Part shown: one piece after another, positions 17,189-25,482 of the stretch
How positions within the stretch are numbered: the first letter of the stretch is position 1
Layout: each line of letters begins with the position of its first letter
From: Kiloniella laminariae
Lineage (GTDB): Bacteria > Pseudomonadota > Alphaproteobacteria > Kiloniellales > Kiloniellaceae
Assembly: GCF_027214005.1 (NCBI RefSeq)
Contig: NZ_JAPWGY010000001.1
Location: 1 to 64,000 of the forward strand
Reading direction: 5' to 3'
Length of the DNA stretch: 64,000 bases
Notes under the pieces: model-generated
Database searches by the model: none
Seen by the model: only the letters and a program-made list of their open reading frames with translations
Told to the model about the DNA's origin: nothing
Made by a program: the position numbers and the translations under genes

Positions 17189-17880
17189 TAACTATTGTCC
17201 GTTTCGTCCGATTTATGGTGGTTCCAGTGCTTTTATTAGCCCTTGGAGCTTGTCAGCATACAGCACAAGAACCGTATGATTATTCAAAACTCCGTGCGGA
17301 CGACCCTCATTCTGTGCTTATTGTTTTACCCGTCAATCGAAGTGTTGAAGTTGAGGCGCCACAATACTTTCTTTCTACGATAAGCCGCCCTGTCGCAGAA
17401 AAAGGCTATTATGTGTTCCCGGTTAATCTAGTAAAACGGGTGATGGAAGAAGAGGGGATGTCCGACGCTGATTTGGTGTATAATTCTGATCCTACTGTGC
17501 TCGGTGAACTGTTTGGGGCAGATTCTATACTCTATATCTCCATTGATGAATGGACATCTAAATATATCGTGCTCGATACGCAAACGACGGTCAGTTTTTC
17601 CTATAGCTTGAAGAGTGGCCACTCTGGAGAGACACTTTGGGAGAGCTCTTCAAGTATTGCTTATTCTCCGAACCAAGGAAATTCCAATGGGGGATTAATT
17701 GGGCTCGTGGTTCAGGCTGTTGCTGCTGCAGTGGAAAAGGCTTCACCAAATTATATTCCCTTGAGCCGCAAAGCAAATTATTGGGCAGTTAATGCAACAG
17801 GTAAAGGATTACTGCCGGGACCCTACCACAAAGATTATGGGATGACTGAAGAAGCTCCTGCCGAACCTGTGGTTAACTAA
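17185..17880 (+). CDS. DUF799 (GNA1162-type) lipoprotein
   Basis: 231 residues, lipoprotein signal with Cys23 (LALGAC, Gln at +2). The mature part shows the DUF799 pattern: PHSVLIVLPVNRSVEVEAP, YFLSTISRPVAEKGYYVFPV, then DLVYNSDPTVLGELFGADSILYISIDEW, and ends in an extended tail. Neisserial GNA1162 is a surface antigen with a TolB-like N-terminal fold (from memory). Last gene of the operon; a perfect terminator follows 30 bases later. With the CsgG-like, PEGA-like and DUF4810 products it likely forms one outer-membrane assembly. Confidence 0.9.
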   Translation: MITIVRFVRFMVVPVLLLALGACQHTAQEPYDYSKLRADDPHSVLIVLPVNRSVEVEAPQYFLSTISRPVAEKGYYVFPVNLVKRVMEEEGMSDADLVYNSDPTVLGELFGADSILYISIDEWTSKYIVLDTQTTVSFSYSLKSGHSGETLWESSSSIAYSPNQGNSNGGLIGLVVQAVAAAVEKASPNYIPLSRKANYWAVNATGKGLLPGPYHKDYGMTEEAPAEPVVN

Positions 17881-17910
17881 CGACATCATTCTGTCTCGCT
17901 GGATTGGCTA

Positions 17911-17940
17911 AAAGGCAGAGAAAATTTTCTCTGCCTTTTT
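17911..17940 (+). terminator. Terminator of the four-lipoprotein operon
   Basis: AAAGGCAGAGAAAA (17911-17924) is followed directly by its exact complement (17925-17938) and more T. The symmetry would also allow use from the other strand. Confidence 0.9.
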
Positions 17941-18143
17941 CTTTTCTATTATCTGCTTCGGGCGATGTAGCGGATTTCTCTTCACATGAGGCTGTTTATA
18001 ATAATCCAAGAGATTTGTGAGAATATCTGAATAGCCAGTTATCAAGCACATGTGCAGACCATCCAAATGAACGCTGATTAAAAGCAAACTCAATTATTTT
18101 AAAGAAATATATATTGAAACAGGTCGCTGTGTGACAACTCCGG

Positions 18144-18782
18144 CTACTTCCAGACGGGGAAACGTCCCTCGGCGGCGAGGTCGCTCATTTGTTGTTCCAG
18201 TGCTTTAATGAAGCTTTCTGTTTCTCCGGACCAATGTCTGGGCGACCCGACAAAAGCATCGCAGAAAAAGGGAACAAAAACGGCTTCCCCCCGGGGCAGG
18301 GCTTTTCCCAGGCCGTGAAGAAACAGGGGGGATATCGGTACATCAGGGAATTTTTTACTGATTATGGCGATCCCCTTTTTAAACTGGGTCAGCTCTTCCG
18401 GGTTGCCACGGGAGCCTTCGGGGAAAATGATCAGGATCTCTCCACGTTGCAAAGCTTCAAAGCTTGACGCCAGAGGGTTTCCGCCGCGTGTAACCCGTTT
18501 AACCGGGATAATGCCAATGATGTTAAGGGCAAACCAGGCAAGAAGAGGGTTTCTGAGGAAGTAGTCAGCAGCCGCGACCGGCCTTACTTTGGGTAAGAGT
18601 CTGAGGGGGAAAAGAGATAGAATTACCAGGGTGTCGAGGTGGGAGTTATGATTGGCAACAATCACGGCTGGCCCTTGCGCAGGAAGGAGCTCCCGGCGGC
18701 GGATATTCAACCCCATGGCAAGCAGTACCAAAGGCCTGACAATTATGACGATAAACAAGGCGCGGAGTAGCTGGTTGACCAT
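18144..18782 (-). CDS. 1-acyl-sn-glycerol-3-phosphate acyltransferase-like (PlsC family)
   Basis: 212 residues with an N-terminal hydrophobic segment (LLRALFIVIIVRPLVLLAM). The catalytic motif NHNSHLD (HX4D, His46 to Asp51) is intact, as are the glycerol-phosphate binding block FPEGSRGNPEE and the VPISPLFLHG block. It acylates lysophosphatidic acid or a similar acceptor at the inner membrane. Last gene of a three-gene minus-strand unit, two bases after cdsA, with the CDP-alcohol transferase upstream. The three form a short lipid pathway. Confidence 0.92.
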   Translation of the reverse strand: MVNQLLRALFIVIIVRPLVLLAMGLNIRRRELLPAQGPAVIVANHNSHLDTLVILSLFPLRLLPKVRPVAAADYFLRNPLLAWFALNIIGIIPVKRVTRGGNPLASSFEALQRGEILIIFPEGSRGNPEELTQFKKGIAIISKKFPDVPISPLFLHGLGKALPRGEAVFVPFFCDAFVGSPRHWSGETESFIKALEQQMSDLAAEGRFPVWK

Positions 18783-18784
18783 GA

Positions 18785-19768
18785 TCAGTAATAAAAATAC
18801 CTGATATAATGAAAAAAGATCGGGGCGCTATAGGTCAGGCTGTCCAGACGATCAAGCAAGCCACCATGCCCTGGGATTGTACTGCCTGTGTCTTTGACCC
18901 CGAGATCCCGCTTGATTGCAGAGATTGTGACGTCGCCAATAAAACCTGCCAGGGCAGTAACAGCCCCGGCAATGCCAGCCATCATCAGCGACATGGGAGA
19001 AAGCAGCGGGCCAAGGGCAAGCGCGAGCAAGGAAGTTGAAAACATTCCACCGAGGAAACCGGCCCAGGTTTTCCCGGGGCTTACCTTGGGGATGATCTTG
19101 GGGCCACCGATTAGCTTGCCCCAGACATACTGGGCGACGTCGTTGAACTGGGTCAGGAGGACCAGCAGGAAGAGAAGGCCTGCGCCTGATTTGTCAAACT
19201 GCCGGACTGCGGTTGCGGGTGCGAGTTCAACAAGGGCACTTTCTGGCAAAACCAAAAGATAGGCGGCGTGGGACAGGGCAAAAACAGTCATCATCAGTCC
19301 CCAGCTCAGGGTGCCGATTGCCCTGAGGAAGCCTTCGGTTTCACCCAACAAGACCATGCGGAAAGGCAGGAAAAGAAAAACCCAGACGGGGATGAAAATG
19401 ATGAACATGCCGTACCAGCCAGCATGGATCCAGTAAAACTGGATCGGAATGGCAAGATAGGCCCAGAAGAGAACCCGGTGATCGGCCCGGCGTGTCGGGA
19501 TCATCGAGAGGTATTCTTTGAAAGCGAGAAAGGAAAGAAGTGCCAGAAAAATAACAGAGAGCGTGCGGTTGATAGCAATGGCAAAGATAAAAATTCCGGC
19601 CATGTACCACCAGGACTTTACCCGCAGCCAGAGCTCCTTGTGCACTTCATCGGCTTTGCCCCGGCGCATGACGGCGACCAGAAGGGTTGCGAACGCAAGA
19701 AGACCAAAAACACCGGCAATGACGTAGACAAGGTTTTCCGGGATGGGCAGGTCTTGCAAGGAGATCAT
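18785..19768 (-). CDS. cdsA: Phosphatidate cytidylyltransferase
   Basis: 327 residues with about eight membrane segments. It makes CDP-diacylglycerol from phosphatidic acid and CTP. The family signature near the C-terminus is complete: SAIKRDLGVKDTGSTIPG followed by HGGLLDRLDSL. Upstream, PGKTWAGFLGG and the IPKVSPGK region match the substrate site. Compared with the chromosomal housekeeping CdsA (about 285 residues) it is longer and resembles the version that pairs with PlsC and a CDP-alcohol transferase in one cluster. A second, essential copy is likely elsewhere; that is inference. Confidence 0.93.
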   Translation of the reverse strand: MISLQDLPIPENLVYVIAGVFGLLAFATLLVAVMRRGKADEVHKELWLRVKSWWYMAGIFIFAIAINRTLSVIFLALLSFLAFKEYLSMIPTRRADHRVLFWAYLAIPIQFYWIHAGWYGMFIIFIPVWVFLFLPFRMVLLGETEGFLRAIGTLSWGLMMTVFALSHAAYLLVLPESALVELAPATAVRQFDKSGAGLLFLLVLLTQFNDVAQYVWGKLIGGPKIIPKVSPGKTWAGFLGGMFSTSLLALALGPLLSPMSLMMAGIAGAVTALAGFIGDVTISAIKRDLGVKDTGSTIPGHGGLLDRLDSLTYSAPIFFHYIRYFYY

Positions 19769-20385
19769 GAAGGGGTGCTTTCGTCCGCTTCGCGCAGGGC
19801 TTTTTGCGCGCGATTAAAAAGTGTGTAACAGGACAGTCCGATCAGGATTGCCAGATAAACGGTGCTTAGCTGAGGGGAGATGAAATCAAAAGCAAGAAGA
19901 ACCGCCAAAAGGCCAAAGGCAAAAGCCCGGTCACTTTTACCGAAGGGGCCGTCGTATCTTCTTGAGGCGCCGATCTGTACCGCAATGATCCCGGTCATCT
20001 CGACAATGATGCCAAGAAGGATCACCAGGGTACAAAGAACGGCTGAAACACCGGGTATCAAGGCAAAGGGGAGGTAGAGGGCAACATCGGCGAGTACATC
20101 CCCCAGTTCATTCAACACTGCACCGAGTCTGCTTTTCTGGTTGAACTCCCGTGCCATCATGCCATCGACGGCGTTAAGGGCCATCCGTATGAACAGGAGT
20201 ACTGGCAGGGCCAGTAAAGGGAGGGCAGATCCTGGCGCAAGGGCGATCCAGATACCGCCAGCGCCGGAAAGGATCAGGGCGGCAAGAGTTATGTGATTGG
20301 CGACAAGGCCAATCTTGATAAAACGGGCGCAAATCGGCCGGAGCAGATTCTGAAATTGTGGCTTCAGATCATAAATCGTTATCAC
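19765..20385 (-). CDS. CDP-alcohol phosphatidyltransferase family protein with altered motif
   Basis: 206 residues, with about five or six membrane segments. The family consensus is DxxDGxxARx8Gx3Dx3D. Here it reads N71-A-V-D74-G-M-M-A-R79 with Gly88, Asn92 and Asp96. The spacing is exact but the first and third Asp, which bind metal or act as base in known members, are Asn. Asp100 follows close by. It may be a subfamily-specific motif or an altered activity. Overlaps the start of cdsA by four bases. Substrate unknown. Confidence 0.85.
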   Translation of the reverse strand: MITIYDLKPQFQNLLRPICARFIKIGLVANHITLAALILSGAGGIWIALAPGSALPLLALPVLLFIRMALNAVDGMMAREFNQKSRLGAVLNELGDVLADVALYLPFALIPGVSAVLCTLVILLGIIVEMTGIIAVQIGASRRYDGPFGKSDRAFAFGLLAVLLAFDFISPQLSTVYLAILIGLSCYTLFNRAQKALREADESTPS

Positions 20386-20527
20386 CTGCTCCCCCCGATA
20401 GCTTAATCACTGATAATACCCGCGATCATAAGTTGGGGATACGGGAGTTGTAAATCACTCAGTTGAATACTGTCTATGGTATGGGCCTGTGCCTTCTTGA
20501 GTTCATGATCTGGCCGGGTTTGTCAGC

Positions 20528-22246
20528 CTACGGTATCTCGTCTTTGGACATCTGGGCCAAGGGCTGGTTGCCCGGAACCAGCCAGCCACGGTAACTGATC
20601 AGGTGACCCCATAGGGGGAGAGAGATCTTTACTGAAAAATGGAAACGCCCTCGCTCATCCAGTTTCTCCTGTGTGTCACTGATCGGTGTCATCCAGCGGG
20701 GCAAAGGGCAGCCGAGAAAATAGGCCCGGATAACGACCATGTCGAGTATCCCTTCCTCTGAGACAGGCAGGGCCAAGAGAAAAGAAAGCGGTCCGAACTG
20801 CTCGATCTGCTCGCCTGGTTTTGCCGTTGATGGGCGAGACATGATGGATCTAAAGCTGTTCTTTCCAAATTTACGTTGCCATATCTCGCGATTGCCTTTT
20901 TTCTCAATCGTCACCTGTAACGGAATTTCCAATGTATCATCCGGAAATCCCATGATCTTTTTTATCAGTTTGGCAACCGGGTTACGACCACTTTTTACCG
21001 ATGCCAAACCATGAAAAATCGCGAGGTCCTGAACTTTGTGCAACGTTTGGACAGGAAGAGGAAGGCGGTTGAATGCGTCCCCGAGAACCAGTTGATAGAG
21101 TGAGGGGGTTTCTTTTCTGACGGTTTGATAACTGGCTGGCAGTGTCGCGAGAGCTTGCTCAAGATCTTCCATTGCGAAGGCGCCAAGGCAGGGGCGCGCA
21201 CCGGGTGATAAGGGGCCCGTTCCGGTGGGGGACTGAGAGGAAAGGAGGATTTTCTGTGCAAGTATCAAGCAGGGAAGAGCCGGAACAAAAGGCCCGTCAC
21301 CCTTCTCAACAATCAGATCCCAACTGTGTTTGAAAAGTCGCCCCTTTCTGGTGCCTAGAACAGTGAGGAACATGCCTCCCCGATCCGTGCCAAAAGGTTT
21401 GAAGAGCCTGCTTGTGGCCATCAAGCTGTTTGTCAAAGGCAGAAGATTTCTGATCAAGCCAAATCTTGGCAGCAGGGACAGCAGCCAAAGACCCAGGTGT
21501 AACAGAGGATTCTCTAGTCCAACCCGGGTTTTGACTGCCCGGGCATTGTAGCGTTCAGGGAAAAGCCTGAGGTCGGGAAGCTCAATCAGGGCACTCCAGC
21601 GGCCCTTTAGGGAGGAGGCGGTATCTGTCTGTAATGTATGGCGGGTGAGACTTCCCCAACTCCATGCCTGAAACAGCTGGTTATCTCGCCAGATTTCCAG
21701 AGGTTGACCAGCCTGCTTGAGAACAGTCTCGACCAATGATCGCCCCCGAGGGGCCTTGTTGCCGGGCAGGATGGCACTTTCAATTAAAGCGATCTCATCC
21801 AGACCGGCAGTAAGATGGTCTGCCAGGACCGAGGTTATGGCTGGTGCGGTACTGGCACCTGAAAGAGCGATCCTGTTCTGAGCACGGGCAAGATCATCCA
21901 GCAGAGGAATGCCACGGACAAAATCGGGAGAGTCCGCCAGATCAAGATAGTGTGCACCTTGTTCCAGGGCAGCTTTTGCCAGTCGGTAAGGGTTGCGTCC
22001 ATAGTCCTGAAAGGGACCCGCTGCATCAATGACCAGATCCGGGGACAGGAGCGCGAGTTGTTCGACCAGATCTGCTTCCCGTTCGAAATGTATGGCTGTT
22101 CCGCCATAACGTTTGCAGAAGCTGCGCGCCTTGGCGAGAGAGCGTCCGGCGACCAGAACAGAGAATTGCTTTTCCCGGATTAACAGGCGGCAAATCCGGC
22201 TGCCGAAAACGCCATAACCTCCGACCACCAGGATTGTTTTAATCAA
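20528..22246 (-). CDS. Saccharopine-dehydrogenase-like NAD(P)-binding protein with DUF4166
   Basis: About 572 residues. The N-terminal Rossmann domain is clear (ILVVGGYGVFGSRICRLL, then LVAGRSLAKA, LVIDAAGPFQDYG and GAHYLDLADSPDFVRG). This matches the saccharopine dehydrogenase/trans-acting reductase group. The C-terminal 200 residues (from about MGFPDD, with FGPLSFLLALPVSEEG and the PLPRWMTPIS region) match DUF4166. The TTG at 22246 is chosen as start because it overlaps the stop of the DCC gene and precedes the Rossmann strand directly. In-frame ATGs further upstream would add a tail that overlaps the DCC gene. Function unknown. Confidence 0.82.
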   Translation of the reverse strand: MIKTILVVGGYGVFGSRICRLLIREKQFSVLVAGRSLAKARSFCKRYGGTAIHFEREADLVEQLALLSPDLVIDAAGPFQDYGRNPYRLAKAALEQGAHYLDLADSPDFVRGIPLLDDLARAQNRIALSGASTAPAITSVLADHLTAGLDEIALIESAILPGNKAPRGRSLVETVLKQAGQPLEIWRDNQLFQAWSWGSLTRHTLQTDTASSLKGRWSALIELPDLRLFPERYNARAVKTRVGLENPLLHLGLWLLSLLPRFGLIRNLLPLTNSLMATSRLFKPFGTDRGGMFLTVLGTRKGRLFKHSWDLIVEKGDGPFVPALPCLILAQKILLSSQSPTGTGPLSPGARPCLGAFAMEDLEQALATLPASYQTVRKETPSLYQLVLGDAFNRLPLPVQTLHKVQDLAIFHGLASVKSGRNPVAKLIKKIMGFPDDTLEIPLQVTIEKKGNREIWQRKFGKNSFRSIMSRPSTAKPGEQIEQFGPLSFLLALPVSEEGILDMVVIRAYFLGCPLPRWMTPISDTQEKLDERGRFHFSVKISLPLWGHLISYRGWLVPGNQPLAQMSKDEIP

Positions 22247-22706
22247 TGAAACGTTTCCTGATATCCGGCGTTGGAACCATACAGCTCTCGGATCGTCCAA
22301 AAATCCTGTAGCGGTTTTTGGCGATGCTTTCATAAAACCATCGATCAAGAGGAGAGGGAATAAAGCGGGCGAGCGATAGAAGACGCACGGGAAGAGGAAG
22401 TAAAGACATGATGGTTGTGAAAGCGTCCAAGCGGGCATAAGCCTGGCCGTTATAAACCAGCAGGTTGGTTTCGAAGTTCACCGGGTCAAGTCTGTAGTGT
22501 TGAAACAACGCCTGCCCCAAGGGAGATTGCGCGGCAGTAAAGTGGAATTTTTGTGCATGGTCATGTTTGAGGACAAATTTAATAAAGCCGGAACAGAGGA
22601 TGCAAACCCCGTCATAAACAACCAGAGGACGGCTGTCGTCAAACCGGGGAACCGTGGCGTCTTCGGCAAATGAGTACGCCTTGAAGGGGAGAAAGGCTTT
22701 TGGCAT
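22239..22706 (-). CDS. DCC family thiol-disulfide oxidoreductase (DUF393)
   Basis: 155 residues. The family motif is VVYDGVCILCSGFIKFVLKHD, whose Asp and two Cys (DxxCxxC) name the DCC family. The chain continues with FHFTAAQSPLGQALF, as in relatives. The fold is thioredoxin-like and a redox role is assumed, but no reaction has been assigned. It is followed without a gap, through an eight-base overlap, by the DUF4166 protein. The two are probably translated together. Confidence 0.88.
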   Translation of the reverse strand: MPKAFLPFKAYSFAEDATVPRFDDSRPLVVYDGVCILCSGFIKFVLKHDHAQKFHFTAAQSPLGQALFQHYRLDPVNFETNLLVYNGQAYARLDAFTTIMSLLPLPVRLLSLARFIPSPLDRWFYESIAKNRYRIFGRSESCMVPTPDIRKRFID

Positions 22707-22867
22707 GAGGGATCATATGGGGAGGAAATACCCCTTGTCGAGATGATTGTTCCGGGCAGGACAGGACCGAGGTGCATTAACGGTTTGATATCTCCTTTTT
22801 TGGTAAGCTTCTGGAGAGAGATTGGGGTGGTCAAGTTTGATTTGAAGGGGATTGCAGGGCCGGGAAG

Positions 22868-23674
22868 ATGAACAAGATTGCCAGAAAAGTTTCAATTCTT
22901 ATCGTCGCGATTGTTGTTATGGGCTGGAGCGGGATAGCCAGTGCCAATTGTGCAAGAAGTTATTCTGTTGCCTATTCGGACGACTATATCCCCTATCAGT
23001 ACGAAGAGACAGGCAAAGGCCCTGCGGGGTTGGATATCGATATTATCAAGGCTGTCATGGACGAGTTGGGCTGTGACCTGGAAATCAGACTTGTGCCGCC
23101 AAAACGGGCACAGAAACTATTGCAGACAGGTGATCTTGATTTGATGCCAGCTGCATCTGTAACCGAGGAACGTCAAGGTTATGCCCATTTTTCCCTTCCC
23201 TACCGGGACGAGAAGGTTGTGATGTTTGTTCAGGTGAGCAAATGGGATCGCTATCAGGGGTATAGTATGGCTGACGCGATTGATCATCGGTTGCGGATGG
23301 TGGCAGGAATAGGCGGGTGGTACGGTGAGGAATATGGAAAAGAAAGCCAAAGGGCGATTGATAACGGCATCCTTGATCTGAATAACAGTACTCAAACCCG
23401 CATCAACCAATTGATTGTCGGAAGAGTTGATCTGGTGATTGCGGATCTTTTTGTCGGGTACCATCATGCGATCAAAGCAGATGAAGCAGACAAGATCATG
23501 CCGCTTCCTCACATCCTTAACAGTGACCCCGTACATTTCATGTTGAGCAAGGCTTCGGTTTCTGACAAGGAGGTAGAGGCATTCAATGTGGCGTTGAAGG
23601 CCGTTATTGAAAGTGTGGATTTCCAAACATTGTTGGAAAAGTATCGCCCAGCAAATACGGCGCCGATCAATTAG
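22868..23674 (+). CDS. Periplasmic substrate-binding protein (SBP_bac_3), orphan
   Basis: 268 residues with a signal peptide (MNKIARKVSILIVAIVVMGW, cleaved near ASANC). The mature part has the type 3 solute-binding fold: YSVAYSDDYIPYQYEE, GLDIDIIKAVMDELGCDLEIR, PPKRAQKLLQTGDLDLMPAAS and the family block YAHFSLPYRDE. No permease or ATPase is adjacent. Similar stand-alone copies occur at 11367 and 29042. They may feed shared transporters, or act as binding domains for sensors. The ligand cannot be read from the sequence. Confidence 0.88.
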   Translation: MNKIARKVSILIVAIVVMGWSGIASANCARSYSVAYSDDYIPYQYEETGKGPAGLDIDIIKAVMDELGCDLEIRLVPPKRAQKLLQTGDLDLMPAASVTEERQGYAHFSLPYRDEKVVMFVQVSKWDRYQGYSMADAIDHRLRMVAGIGGWYGEEYGKESQRAIDNGILDLNNSTQTRINQLIVGRVDLVIADLFVGYHHAIKADEADKIMPLPHILNSDPVHFMLSKASVSDKEVEAFNVALKAVIESVDFQTLLEKYRPANTAPIN

Positions 23675-23868
23675 TTCAGCTTTTCAAAATCGATAGCAGC
23701 TCAGATGAACAGAAGGTGGAAGCCGGGATAATGTTTGTCGGGAGAGTTCTGGCATTATAGATTGGAGCAAATTGTGATGGTATACCCGAGTACTTTCTCT
23801 TGGGATCTAAGGGGTGAAGCCCTCAAACTGTTGCCTCTTGTAAAATTTGCTCATGGAGTTTCTGTAAT

Positions 23869-24225
23869 ATGCTGCCTCAAGGAATTATCCGAATTGATCG
23901 TGAAGCACCGGCAAGTGAAAGCAATATTGGGCAGGATGTGCTTCTTGCCGGGAAATCTGACACAAAACTCTGGAATGCTTTCACGGATCAGACCGGACAG
24001 TTCTCCGTAGGGCACTGGGCCAGCGGGAGTTGCAAGCTGAAGGTTTCCTATGATGAGAATGAGTTTTGTCTCTTGTTGAGCGGGAAGGCAATCTTGACTG
24101 ATGAATCGGGTCAGAGTTGTGAGTTCGGACCCGGGGAAGCTTTTACCATCGCAGCCGGCTTTAAGGGGACCTGGGAATCAGTCGGAGATGTCGTCAAGAT
24201 CTATGCGGCCTTTGAAGCAGCCTGA
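23869..24225 (+). CDS. Cupin domain protein
   Basis: 118 residues forming one cupin barrel of the DUF861 type. GHWASGSCKLKVSYDENEFC followed by LLSGKAILTDE and GPGEAFTIAAGFKGTWES matches the compact ureidoglycine-aminohydrolase-like group. Only some metal ligands (Glu of DENEFC) are visible, so its chemistry is uncertain. Convergent with the LysE exporter gene. A small inverted repeat spans its stop codon. The interval before it (23675-23868) holds nothing I can identify. Confidence 0.85.
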   Translation: MLPQGIIRIDREAPASESNIGQDVLLAGKSDTKLWNAFTDQTGQFSVGHWASGSCKLKVSYDENEFCLLLSGKAILTDESGQSCEFGPGEAFTIAAGFKGTWESVGDVVKIYAAFEAA

Positions 24226-24236
24226 TAGACAGGCTG
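24218..24236. terminator. Short inverted repeat between cupin and LysE genes
   Basis: CAGCCTG (24218-24224) and CAGGCTG (24230-24236) form a 7-bp stem with a 5-base loop that overlaps the cupin stop codon and is followed by TTCTGCTTTTC. It is a possible weak terminator at a convergent junction. Confidence 0.45.
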
Positions 24237-24245
24237 TTCTGCTTT

Positions 24246-24863
24246 TCAGGACAAGAGAACATAAGTCCCAAACCCGCCGATAATAACAGCAGAGAGCAGG
24301 TTTATAGCTGTGATCGTGCCTGTGGACAGGCGGGTTCGCAGAAGGGCGCCAGTGGCTGCAATGCAGAACCACCAGCCCAGTGAACCGACAAAAATCCCTG
24401 AAGCAATTATCCAGCGCTCTGTTTGGGCTGCTTCGGCACCCAGTCCCGCAAAAATTGCCAGAAATGTCAGGATGGTCATGGGGTTCGTCATGGTCAGAGC
24501 GTAAGCACTGGTAAAAATAAGCAAAAGTCTGCTGGATTTTCTGCTTTCCAGCTTTGCAACTGCCGGGCGTTTGTGGTCCCGCAGTATTTTTAGAAGGCTG
24601 AACCCGGCCATCAAGAGCAGGATGGTGCCGCCCACGGTGCGGATAATATCATTGTAATCCAGCAGGACGCTGGTGATAGCTGTAAGGCCGAGCAGGGCAA
24701 TAATACCATAAGACATGTCGGCAAGAGCAATGCCGAACCCTGTTGCGATGCCGGCTGACAGCCCGCGCTCAAGACTGAATTTCAGACAAAGCAGAGCCAT
24801 GGGACCAACCGGTGCAGCTACCGCGAGGCCAATCAGCAACCCTTTTATGATCAAGATGAGCAT
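24246..24863 (-). CDS. LysE family amino-acid exporter
   Basis: 205 residues with six membrane segments. The N-terminal motif GLAVAAPVGPMALLCLKFSL, with the conserved PVGP, and the middle motif ALTMTNPMTILTFLAIFAG are those of LysE/RhtB exporters. It exports an amino acid or a derivative at the expense of the proton gradient. It lies 50 bases after an Lrp/AsnC regulator on the same strand, a common pairing in which the regulator senses the exported amino acid. Confidence 0.9.
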   Translation of the reverse strand: MLILIIKGLLIGLAVAAPVGPMALLCLKFSLERGLSAGIATGFGIALADMSYGIIALLGLTAITSVLLDYNDIIRTVGGTILLLMAGFSLLKILRDHKRPAVAKLESRKSSRLLLIFTSAYALTMTNPMTILTFLAIFAGLGAEAAQTERWIIASGIFVGSLGWWFCIAATGALLRTRLSTGTITAINLLSAVIIGGFGTYVLLS

Positions 24864-24913
24864 GGGAGTGTATTTCCCTTGATTTGAACCCTGAAAACGA
24901 TAGCCCCGAAAAT

Positions 24914-25360
24914 CTAGACGGGCAGAATGGATGTTTCTTTTTCACTTTGCAGGACAACAATGGTTTCTGTTTTGGCAACAGCGGGTAATCTTTTGAGTCG
25001 TTGTTTTAAAAACTGTTGCAGGCCATTTGTGTCGACGACCCGTACCTTGGCAAGGTAGCTATGGGGACCAGTGATGTGGTGCAACTCCTGCAACTCGGGA
25101 AAACTGCGGGCTTCCTGGACAAAAGCGTCTTCGTCACAGTCAGGATGCAGGTCAACAAACAGAAAAGCTAGAAGATCGAGACCAACAGAACCGGGGGTGA
25201 TGATCGCCTGGTTGCGCTGGATCGTTCCGTTGCTTTGAAGTTTGCGTACCCGTTCGTTTACAGCAGAGATACTCAGGCCAGTTTTCTCGGCGAGGAGGCT
25301 CATCGAGATCCGGTTGTCTTCCTGGAGGGAGGAGATTATTTTTCTGTCAATGTCATTCAT
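24914..25360 (-). CDS. Lrp/AsnC family transcriptional regulator
   Basis: 148 residues. The helix-turn-helix (MNDIDRKIISSLQEDNRISMSLLAEKTGLS...VNERVRKLQSNGTI) is followed by an AsnC ligand-binding domain (LLAFLFVDLHPD, HHITGPHSYLAKVRV). Start is ATG 25360 rather than an upstream frame. It precedes the LysE gene. Given the family, the likely effector is an amino acid that the exporter removes. Upstream, a hairpin separates it from ovoA, so it probably has its own promoter. Confidence 0.93.
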   Translation of the reverse strand: MNDIDRKIISSLQEDNRISMSLLAEKTGLSISAVNERVRKLQSNGTIQRNQAIITPGSVGLDLLAFLFVDLHPDCDEDAFVQEARSFPELQELHHITGPHSYLAKVRVVDTNGLQQFLKQRLKRLPAVAKTETIVVLQSEKETSILPV

Positions 25361-25430
25361 ATCAGGAAATATGCCTGATATTATAAAAATATCAAGATAA
25401 TTTATTGTATTTTGTAAAATTTCAATAATT

Positions 25431-25462
25431 CCGAGGCCTCGACACAAAGGTTGAGGTCTCGG
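25431..25462 (-). terminator. Terminator of ovoA
   Basis: CCGAGGCCTCGAC (25431-25443) pairs with 25450-25462 (11 Watson-Crick pairs and two G-U), loop of six, beginning 21 bases after the ovoA stop. On the minus strand it is followed by an AT-rich run with several T. Confidence 0.65.
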
Positions 25463-25482
25463 TATTATCTGTAACGCAGATT

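Noticed and set aside
19268-19828. 186-codon plus-strand frame opposite cdsA
   Set aside because: Highly charged low-complexity translation, antisense to conserved membrane segments of CdsA.
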